Of a stretch of DNA of 64,000 nt, positions 27,901-40,100 are shown piece after piece. Every line of letters starts with the position of its first letter. The stretch's first letter is position 1. The notes under the pieces are model-generated. The model saw nothing but the letters and a program-made list of their open reading frames with translations. It searched no databases and had not been told where the DNA came from. The DNA is taken from the NCBI GenBank assembly GCA_964007475.1, contig OZ023273.1:10119922-10183921 (forward strand), read 5' to 3'. This DNA is from Hybos culiciformis. Its lineage: Eukaryota; Arthropoda; Insecta; Diptera; Hybotidae. Position numbers and translations under genes: made by a program.

Positions 27901-30900
27901 AGGCATCATGTCAGAGATTTTTGTTTAGTTCTTCTACATATATCTAAAAATTTAATTGAATTCAAAACATCTCCTAAAATTAAAAAAATTATTTATAAGT
28001 AAAAAAAATTGATAAAACTTCCAATTTCTTTAGTTAATTTTCTTAATGCAGAATATTTTCTTCGAAATGTTAACGGGGATGAAAGAAACAAATGAAAATA
28101 TTGTTCGTTAACATAAATTTTTTATAAATGTCATTTACAAAATTCTGAAGATTTCAAAATACATACACGAAGTTATATGAATTACAATTTTTGATAATTA
28201 CCTACCTATTTTTAAAACCGATGCTTTCTTATTGTTATAATGAAAAAATAATAATAAAATGTTGGGATTGCAGTACATTTCGATATAATATATGTTTATC
28301 TCTAATTTTGTAAAAAAATTTTGAAAATAATTTATAAATATTATTTTAGTTATTATGTTAATGATTTGATAATGATTAATATACAAATAATATTAGTAAT
28401 TATGTTACTCTGTTAATAATAAATAAGAAAAAAATTTAAAAAATAATAAATTTTTTTTTAATTCATTTATCTTTCTTTTTCTATTTGAAACTCAAATTTT
28501 TATATATTTTGGGGATTTATTTTATTTTTTTTTTTAATTACTTATATGTACAAATTATATAGTATATATATTTTTTAATTTATTTTTCATTTGTTCATTA
28601 GAAATAAAAAAAAACTTGTAGCGCTCTCGTTCGTATATTGTTTGTTCAATTAAAAAAACAATTTTTTTTTTTGTTTGTTTTTAAAAATAAAATATTTAGT
28701 TTTTTTTTGTTTCTTTGTTGAAATTAGAAAACTTACCATAATCTCGAGCTGCTATTGGAGGTCTCAATGGAATTCTTGGACCAGCTAGACCTCGTAATGG
28801 TGCAGGTATGGGCATCATCCCATGTGTTGGTGATATATTGCTAAGAATAATAATAATAAGAATAATAATTTTGATGTTTTCAAATCATTTTAGAATTTTA
28901 CTGGTATAGGATGTTTATCGGTCTCTATAGGACGTTTATTCTATAGGACGTTTATTCTACTTTTTTCTATGTATTTTTGTTTACTATATATAAGTTCATA
29001 ATAATGTAATAAATATTAAAAAAAAAGCATACCCAATTACGCCTGTTCGACCTTGCATCATTTGCATCATTCGCCTTTCTCGAGCTCGTAAAATTTCTTC
29101 TTTTTTCTTTTTATCAGAAGGCGGCTTAGCTAAAGATACCTTAGTTTTTGTAAAAAATTAAAATTATTAAAAATAAATAAAAATTTGTATGATGATTTTA
29201 TTTTGTTTATTTTATACTTTTGATCGAAGCCTCATCTCCTCAAAAGAAGAACAAATTCATAAAAATAAGTATTCTTTTTATGAAAACTCATTTTAAAATT
29301 TATGTAAAAAACGTAGGTATGTATAATATATTAAAAGATTTCTGAATACATTTTTCCTTCAACTCACAATACTATGGGTCGATAATAATGTATCTTAAAT
29401 TCAAATAATATTCCGTAATTTAGTACAAAAGAATTAAAAAATAACAATTAGCTCCATATTTTGTAAATATTAATTGCTTTTCTCCTATGTATTTTTTAAA
29501 ACAAATTGTATTAAATTGAATGTTAAAGGAACTTACAATATTTAAACTCCTTGAATATATCTCAATATTATCGATCAATATTATACACTTTAATTTCAGT
29601 AATTTCGAAAAAAAAAACTTACTTCTATATTGGAACAGCCAACTTCTTTTCCATTTAATCCACGCATCGCAATAACAGCATTATCACGGTCCTCGAAATG
29701 AACAAAAGCATAATCTTTTATTTTTTTAACACGTTCTACTTTTCCATATTGCTCAAATTGTTCCTAATTAACAAAAATAATAAATATTATAAATCGATAA
29801 TTATAATAAAATAATAAAAATGAATCAAAACAAAATTCTACGTACTTTTATTTTTTCTTCGCTTATATCTTGAGTCAAATTTCTTACATAAAGAACTTTA
29901 ACTTTGTTCATAATTTGTTCATCGGGTTCTTCTTGCGGATCTGCCCAATCTACTATTATATCACATCCCCATACCTATGGGTAATAAATTATAATAAAAC
30001 CATTTACGTATATTTCTAAAGAAATGCAATCATAATAAAATAGAATCAAAGAACTAGATTCGGATTTTTATGTGTTTTTATTACATTGTACATACCAGAG
30101 AGTTCATGGTACACATGTACACATAAAACATACTGAGGATCACGAACTTTCAGTTAGTTTTTTTTTTTTTCTGTGCATATACTATTGAAAACTACATATT
30201 TCATTTGTACACCATGTAAAAGCGAACCAAATATATTTAGAATTAAATTTTTTTTTTCGATAATTACCTTTATTCTACCTGTTCCAAGCCTTCGTTTTGC
30301 TAATGATGCTGCTTTATGTGATTCATATTCTAGAAAACAGAACCCTCTATTCTTTTTTTTATCATCAGGTGAACTATAGATAATAACTTCGATCAGGCCA
30401 GCTAAAATTTAAAAAAATTAAGAGCAAAACATGGAAAAACCATGACATAAGTATACAATATGTAAACATTAAAATTCATAATTCAAATAATAAATTTATT
30501 GCTTGCTTTTAATTTTTATTTATTTCAAGTTTTTATTTTAAATAAAAAAAATTCCAAAAAACCAATGCCAAAACGCCAAAAATTTTGAAAAATGAATGAT
30601 TCGAAAAAACCCAATACAGAATTATGATTTTTATTTAATTTTGTAAAATTTATTATAATTTTTTTAATTTTTTTTAAACACATAAAGGATTAAAGAGGGA
30701 AAATGTAATTTAACATAAATCGTATATTTTTCTTAAAAATAAATATACCAAAGAAGGAAATTTGAAGAAAGGGTCAATTCTAAATTGAGAATTTTATCTA
30801 TCAAATCCAATTTTTCATTATTAATTAATTTGGCTATTAGTTGTTGATCAAAAATCGAAAAACGAAAATCATTATAATTAATAAGTTGAAATCTTATCAT

Positions 30901-31146
30901 AATTTGTCATGTTTTTCTATTTTAATCAAAATTACTTATAGCTTAAATTTTTTCTTGGAAATCAAATATTGCAAAATTTTGGATTTTTAATTGTACAAAA
31001 ATTATAAGAAAAATATACTTTCGTCGTCTAATTAAAAATAATTTTATTAATATATTTTTTTGTATATTATTTTAGTAATTTAAAATTATAGAGAAAAAAA
31101 AATGTAGGTAAATTGAAAATGATTTTGTTTCTCCAGTCATTATAAA

Positions 31147-31190
<44 letters not shown>

Positions 31191-34100
31191 ATTCTCAATT
31201 TTTGGAAAAATGTTTATATATATAGTTGTTATAAGTTATAATTCAGAAAATAATAACAAATTTTTATCTCTTGTTCAAAAATTTGAATGACGAAGTTTTA
31301 TTTGTGCCCCTAGCATTTTTATGCCAATATAATGTTATAAAATATTATATATATTTATTAAAAATTACTGAACATTTAAATATTTCGAAATTCTTAATGT
31401 TATTAAATGCATTATTTATTAATTTTTTGTTTATTTTTAAAGATATAGTACGTTTTGTATAAACCCATTTCTCATGAATGAGATTCATTTTAGGCCTTTA
31501 TCTTTAAAATAATAATATTCATTTGGATTTTGTTTTGTTTCAAATTTAGGAACTTTCAGTTTATTCGATATAATTTATTAGCGAAGAATAAATTCTTAGC
31601 CTATTTTAATTACGCAGCTTATTCATTTAAGGTTTGTTAATTTTGACGTGATGTTTCTGTAATTTTGATACAATAATCAGTAATCATTTATAAAATAATT
31701 TCATATTTGACGCTTTTAATATATCCCAAGTTCCCAACCTTACCATATATTCGAATGTTTAATTTGTAAATATATCGACCTGATAATTTGGAAACTACAG
31801 CAGTGCTCGGAATAAAGTAAAATTTACACTAAATTTAGGTAGATTATTAATTTCAAAAGAATGATTTGACACTTTATTATTATAATCATATGAGATTCGA
31901 ATTTATTTTTCCAATGTAGTGACATGTTTTATTTTACATTTCTTAAGTTAATATCCAAAGTAACATAAAATAAAACGTTTTAATTAAAAAATTTTTGATA
32001 ATTTTGGCAATGATTTTTGGTTTTATTTTTTGCTATAGAATAGCATCACTGTTTTTTATGCTCGAAGAATTTTGAAAATTTTGAAATTTGAATTTAGAAA
32101 ACTATACATAATAATGAATAAAATAAATGAAAATATCTTAAAATATAAATAAAATAAATATCCCCTCTAATATTTTATTTAAGGAATAAATGTATATATG
32201 GTAACTTTAATTTAAATGTTTTGTTTTCAGTTATTTGTTGTGTAGTTTCACTTCACTTATGAATATATTTTTTTTTATATTTAAATACCTAAACATAAAT
32301 TTGTATAATATTAACCATAAGTAATTGCATTATTACTTAACAGATACGTTAACAGACTATTAAAAAAAAAAAAAAAGAACAGTATATTAATTTTATTTTT
32401 CGATTCAATTCTTTCGCTGATCTTCTTATTATTTTTAAAATCTAAATCAGCCAAAAAAAAAAAAACAAAAGTTAATTGTGCGCGATTTATCAATTTTTTC
32501 CCAAATAAATGACAATCAATAATTATGTACATTTAGAAATCACTTTAATAATTTATCTTGAACTAAATTCCAAGTTACTGTTCTTAAAAATATAAGAGAC
32601 ATATGTATATAAATAAAATATATATCTATAAATAAATTAAAAAAATATTATGTTTAACGTCTTTAATTTTATATTTAATTTTATGAACCTCCTACACATA
32701 TCTTTTTAATACATTAATGATTTACAGATTTATTACGTTGAGCAGAGTTTTCGATAAATTATCTACGATTCTAAATTTAAGTTCACATTGAGTAAATTAA
32801 ACTTCACCCGTTGAATCTACTTCTTTTATTTATTCACTTGGTTGTCTAACCATGGCTTCAGTAACACTTAATTTAAAAAAAAAAAATTAAACTATTTTGG
32901 TAACAGTGAAACTTGAATTCGTTAAATGCAGCTCTTCTTATATACTTTTTATACATTTTTTTTTTTTTTATTAAATATTTTTATAACCATAATAAACGAA
33001 AAATTTTAAAAATAACTATTTATAATTTAAAAAGAAAATTTAATACCAATCAGTTTTGAATTAAATAAATTTTAAATAATACAATTTAATTATATATACC
33101 GAAAATGAAAGATCTATATATCTGTCACAATCTTGATATACGACTTTTTAATTTTAATTTTTTTTTAAGTGCTGTTCATGAAGTTTATCATATATCCACT
33201 TACGTGCATGTTTAGTAAATTCCTCTAATAATTCTTCGCGATCTCTATTTTTAGGAATATTCCCGACAAATAGCCGGTGATTGTTAAATGATATCGTTAC
33301 ACCAATCTTTTTGCCTTTACGAATTTCGAAATCATTTAGCTGCAATTTAAGTCATTTTAATTCACTCAAAGTAATTCGATAGAATGAGAAAAAAAAAAAA
33401 TAGTTAAATTTAACAAAAAATTTATCTTGTTTTTATTTGTGCCATTTTTATGATTTATTTTTTTTTTTTAATTTTTTTTTAGTAGGATACAAACAATGCT
33501 GAATAAATTTTTTTTTTCCAATTATAAAAAAAAATTTATTGAATAAAAAAATATTAATATTGCACTATCAAAATTTTAATCATTTTAATTAGAAATTTAA
33601 ATGCAGGGGCATTTTATTTCTAATAAAATTTTTCTATATATTTTTTTTTTTACTTTGTAAAAAAAAAAATTAAAAAGTTATAAAAAAGAAAAACTAAAAA
33701 AATAAATAAATAAATTAAACAAAAGTTATGCAAATTTTACGTCGTGTTAATGACTGGAGATAATAATATCGAATGTGAAAATGTTTGGTTTTAATTTTTT
33801 TTTTTTGTTAATAATGAATTATATCTAAGATATTCTTTAAAAATTATATTCCAGGCGAGATTCCAGGTCATAATATTTGAATATGAAATTTAAAATTCAA
33901 GACATTATTCAGTGTACTCTGAACATATTATATCGAAACAAAATTAATAATATATGTGTATATAAAAAATTATTAAAATTAAAACCATAATAACTAATAT
34001 GTATTTTTAAGCGGCGGCAGAAACTTCAATAGTTAACGTTATCTTACCACGCGCTGCTATTCTTCAGCATTACATATTATATTTAATTATAATAATAAAT

Positions 34101-37100
34101 GCAATAGAATTGAGCAGATATTTGTCATTAAATAAAAATGTATTCAGCGGAATATAAAAAATTTTTGTTTTTACGATAAGTGAAATATTTATTTCTATTC
34201 TATTTTCCGATTTAGTAGTCTAATGTACAAGTTTTGAACATCTTAAATAAAATTCAATTATTACAATTAATTAAAATTAATGATTAATGGAGCTAACTAA
34301 ATTATGACGAATGTATATTGTAAAAAAAAAAAAAAATCAACAAAAAAAAAATTGTTTTTATAATTATATTGAGTGTAATAAAAGCCAAAATTATAATCAT
34401 TAAATATAAATATGATATAAACATATTTATATTGTTATTATATGTTATGTTAAGTTATTTACATTTTTTTTAAGAAAATTATAAAACATGAAAACCACAC
34501 GCAACTATTATAAATTATTTGAAAGTAAATTAAAAAAAAAAAAAAAAATTAAATACCAAAATGAAATCTGTATAGTGTTTTTATGCAAAAAAAAATAAAT
34601 AAAAAATTAAAATTTTCTTCATAAGGCCCATATGTTCACTTTTTTTTTAATAGCTTATTTTTTATTTTATTTTTTATTTTTTCATTTTACTTTCAATATT
34701 TATAACAAAAAGAAAAAGAAAGTTTTTTTTTTTCAAAAATACGAATTAGGGCATCTTTACAATTTTTGAATGAATGAACGGATGAATGAATGAATAAAAA
34801 AAAAAACATTTACTAAGTACTTAATGTGTCAGCCAGGTGTGATTAAGGACACAAAATTGCATTATATCATTTAAGAACAACATATTTGAAACAAAAGAAA
34901 ATGGGGTTAAATTAATATTATAAACATATACATTATAATATATTAAAAAAAAAAAAAAAAACAAGGGCAAAAGATGAAGAAAACGATTTTTTTATATATA
35001 ATTTTTCACGATAAATAGGTCGAAGAGAAAACTTACTTTTTTTTTTCTTCTGCCAATTAAAGGAAATAAGTTATTAACAAAAAAAAAAAAATTATTCTAA
35101 AAAATATTTTATAACGTAATGTAATGCAAGTAAAAAAAATGAACGACTGGACGTATTAAAACTAGTTACAACTGCATAATTCTCTCAATTTTTTTTTTAG
35201 TGAAAAATCTTTCGAAAATTAACATTACTTCTAATGAATACAATGATTAATACGCGTTCAATAAATTTGAAATTTCAAAATATCATTGATTTTAGTTTCA
35301 TTCATTTTTATTCAGATTTGTTACTTCATTCATAATTTACTTTTAACAATCGAGTTTATTCGAACTTAACACATTGCCTCAAACTTAAACTATCGATCGA
35401 AGATACACATTCATTAATTTTTGATATTGCAGTTAAATGCATATTTTTATTTTATTTTCATTATACATCTAAAATTTATTTATTTTAAAGTTAAGCGCAG
35501 CTGCACCGGACGGAAACAAATGCAATTTATTTGCATAAAAACATCTTTAATAATATAAAAAAAAAAGCATTAAGCTGATTCAAAAGTTGATACAATAAGT
35601 ATATAATATGTATGTATTAAACTGTCACGCCACAACACATACTTGAAATTCTTATTATGGAAGCTTTTAATTCATAACTATTATTGGTTTAATTTAAATT
35701 ATTAGATAACTTCACAAAATGAATAAAGCTAGATGCATAAAAGTTTGAAAAGTTTTCAATTATCTTAATTTTAACATTTTCTTCATTTTATTTTCATTTA
35801 TTTTATTTTATCAAGTTTATTGTAATTATTTTTGCATTCACGTTATAAAAAAACGTTTCTCTTTTTGATTTAAAAACTTCTCCAGTGCTTGAAATTACTT
35901 AAAATTTGTTTTGATGGAAAAGTTCTCATTAATCTTTCGTTTACCTACTTATATGTAAATAGTGTTAGATTTTTGCAAAAAGATCAGGTGTACGAAAGAA
36001 AGAGCCGTTTAAGCGTTAAATCTTATTCTGATTGATATTATTTTCAATTTTTTTTGTTCAAGTAATATTGAATATTTTCTAAAATGAAGTGGAATTTAAA
36101 AAAAAAAAACATAAATTACCTGTAAGTTTACCGAATTCTTCTAATATCTCCTCTTTGCCTTTTGATTTTGGTATATTGCCTACAAACAGGCGTAGATTTG
36201 GTACACTAATGTTAATTTTCAAGCACTTGCCTGGTTTTATTTCGAAATTATCGAGCTGTAGGATTTATTTGTGATTTGAAATTAATAATAGTTAAAATAA
36301 AATAAAAAATTAAAAAAAAAATAATAAAAATAATAATAATGTGTAATTATAATTAATTAATAATAACCGTTTTATAATCATTTTAAAATTTTGAATATAC
36401 ATATTTTTTGATTGTAATTCATATTAAAAAATTAAAGAAATAAAAATAAAGATTATAAAAATTATAAATAAGGTGCTAATGGTAATATATCTGTGGGTCA
36501 AAAAAAAAATTATTGCACTAGAATAATTCAAACTCAATATCTTATGAGAAACCTAACTATATGAAATTTTAAAATATTCAAATAATTTTTCACATGTACA
36601 TTTTTTACTATTATTCTGCAAAAGTTTTTTCATATTTAATAGAAAGAAAAAACGACCCAAATGGGCGCTTGAGAACAAAATTTGGAGCCTTTTTTTATTA
36701 TCCATGAAATCAATAATCATTATATATTTGTTTCCCTATTTTTATTAGTGAAGTCAAACTGGGTGTGTAAAAAATATAATACCAGAAATGATCAACGAAG
36801 GAAACACATTCCCATTTTTTCTAACATAGCTTTGTTTGGGAGAAAAGTCTTGTAACAATTTTAAAAAAATTTAACGAAAAACCTATATCTTTTTCACATT
36901 GCTATTATTATTATTATCATCTGTTTTCTGACCCACAGTGTTATTATTATTATTATTGTCAATAGTAAATCATCATTTATAATTTTGGAAAAATTGTTTT
37001 GGTTTTTTTTTTCAACATAGATTTTGAGAGCCAATTTTTAGAAAACAAATCAAACTATAGTAAAAATACTAAAATAGAAAACTACAAAATAAAAACTATA

Positions 37101-40100
37101 AAGTATAAACTGTAAAAAAAAAAAATTACGAACGGACCTTTTTGGGAATAAGTATAAAGGACACATGCTCGTTCTTATAAAAATAAAACCGGCCCATGAA
37201 AAAAAATTTTATTCAGAATTTATGAAAAAAATAATAATTTTGAAGCTCTGACATTAAATCGGTTGCACTTGGATTTAATTATATAAAACTGTAAATTTAG
37301 TTTCAACGAAATTTCTTCTTTTCATTATTACGCAAAATTGAGAAATTTTTATAAATTCTGATAAAGCTAAAAAATTAATTATTTCGTTTCCTTCAGATTT
37401 AATATTGTTTAAAGACGAAATTTTCTCGATCGCTTATGATATCTTAAAATATTTTCTTAAATTTTTTAAGATAATTATATTGTCCGCAATTTTTTCATTG
37501 ACAATCACGATAAAAAAAAATATAAGAGAAATATTTTTAGAGCCGTTCGTTAAAAAACTGTCGACCGCGGCGTTCTAAGTTACAATTTTCAGAAATTGTT
37601 GAATCAAACATAAATGTTTTTTGACGAATTTTTTCGTTCATGTAAAGTAGAAGTTTCTTTTTTAATATCAGAGCTGAATTATCAATTGAATAATAATTTT
37701 GGTCTACGAATTTTTATTTTAGCATAAAATTGTGCAAAGAGGAGACCTGAAAATAAAAGCTTTTTTTTATATATATATAAAAAAATAGAAATTTATAAAT
37801 TTTTTAGTTAAATAATAATTAAATACTTTTTGACATTAAAAATATTAAGAAAAGATTTTTTTTTTTTTAAATAATATCTCACCCGAATTCCACCTACATT
37901 CTTACTATTATCGTAGTAAAAAGGACTCTCTTTCAATGCCAAAAATTTTTTAAAGAAACAAATATGATAGAAAATGTAGACGCACACCTGTACTCAAGAG
38001 AAAAATTGAGAACAAATCACAGTATGAAAAATGAATATACATATAACTTAAAAATTGTAATTATCTAATTAACATTTAACAAAAAAAAAGAAAAAGATAA
38101 AAAAACACTTAAAATATAAATAAAAAAAGTAATAAAACAAAAATTAAAATACTAAACCACCTTTAACGAAGCATAAAATGGAAATTAAAAAAAAAGTAAA
38201 TATTAATTGGTATTCTTATTTTGCTGAAATGTATATATTTTATTTTAAGGAGAGCTTGGTACAAGTTTTGATTTTTTGTCCCAAATTTTTTCTGAAAAGC
38301 AGTTTTAGATTACATATTTTAAAGTTTAATTTAGAAAAAACATTTCATTCACAACCACAACCTCATGAGTGCTTCATACTTTAAAATGGTATAAAACTTT
38401 TTAGAATCGGTTAAGGCTAAGTGCTCGGAATCTCTTCAATACCCTTTTTTTGTGTCACAAAATGGTTTTGAAGAGATTTCGAGCACTTAATCTTAATCGA
38501 TTCTAAAAAGTTTTATACCATTTTAAAGTATAAAACACTCCTGAGTTGTGAATGAAAAGTTTTTTCTAAATTAAACTTTAAAATAATCTAAAACAACTTT
38601 TCAATCAGATTTTGGGACAAAAAATCCAAACTGGTACTTAATTAACGTCTAAAATGAACGATAAATAATATATCCGTGTTCGACTTATTAACTTTAGTGC
38701 CTCAAGCGGAATCTCTTGGTAATATTTTGTTGTTCAATCAACTCCATCTTCCACTATCTCTCTTGAATATTAAAAATTCACTAAGTTCTAAATACTCTGA
38801 AGACAGCAATTTTTTTAATTAAAAAAAAAAGTTCCAAACCAATTTTTGTTCTACATTGAAGTAGTACCTACAATTTCAGCAAAATTTAATTATTTTGGTA
38901 ACTTATTTCATTTTTTTTTTTTTGAACAGTTTCTATTTCTACTTTTAGGATTAATTTTTAGTTAAAAATAATTGTTTGCTTAAAATTCTCATTCAAAAAA
39001 TATGAAATTTTCATTCACTTAAGAATTTTAATTTTAAATGCCATTAAAATCAGAATATTTGAAAACAAAATTATCAAAAACACAAAAACCATATGAAATA
39101 ATCTATCTGTTTCAAGATAGAGATAAAGAAATAAATTACCATAATCTAGTAGATATTGAAGTTTTGATTCGAGAGTAATATACTACTTCCCATACAAACA
39201 AATCAGAAAAAATACTTATTTTTTACTACTTAATAAACTACACATTTAGATCATGCTCATTAGAAATAGAATGTAATATTACAAAGTGTAAAGTAATGAA
39301 ACTAAGGAAAAAAAAAACAAAAACAATAATTTCAAATAAATGTGTAAGAATGTGTTTATGAGAGGGCTAGGGTCATTAAGATCGTAATGCAGGAGTTAAT
39401 TATTTTTTTTACTTATTTGTGTGACTTAATATTTTACATAATAATTAATTAAAAAAAAAAGAAATAAATTCATTTCTTTTTACGAGTTCTACCTCCTTTA
39501 CAGCATTGTGTGCAGCTTCCCTACTTATGAACGTTACGAACGCATAACCTCTATTTGTGCCTGTCATTGGATCCATCATAAGTCTTAGGTCCCATATTTG
39601 TCCACATTTTTCAAATAATGGTATTAATTCATCTTCAAACATGTCTTTAGGAATTTTTCCACAAAATACTTCGCATCCATTTCCAGGTGTTGATCCATCC
39701 CAATTAGGTGGAGGGCCTCCATATTTTCGTTGGCCTGATGATTATATAAAAAAATAAAATTTAATTAAAAAATTTGTTGAAACAAAAAAAAACTTCTTCT
39801 TAATTTTGCGTATTCAATTCTCTAGTAGAAAATAAGTAATTAAATCATGGAAATATACATTTTATAAGTAAAAAAAAAAAAAAAAGATTCCAGTAATTGA
39901 TTAATTATAATTTGAAACCAATTCCAGGAATATTTAATGTGTCATTAACATTCATCATACGTTGTGATTAAATTCAAAGAGCTAAAAATTATCTACATTC
40001 AAATCCCTATTTCTGCGACGACGTTTACTTTTTGAATACATTTTCGAAAATATATTAAATTTATTATTAGATTTTATATTGCCGACCTATTTACTGAATT

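Noticed and set aside
38178..38384. 68-codon open frame on the + strand
   Set aside because: It is the left arm of the long palindrome in Syp intron 2; no domain and no splice context.
39557..39757. + strand frame over RRM1
   Set aside because: Antisense shadow of exon 2, which encodes a clear RRM on the other strand.
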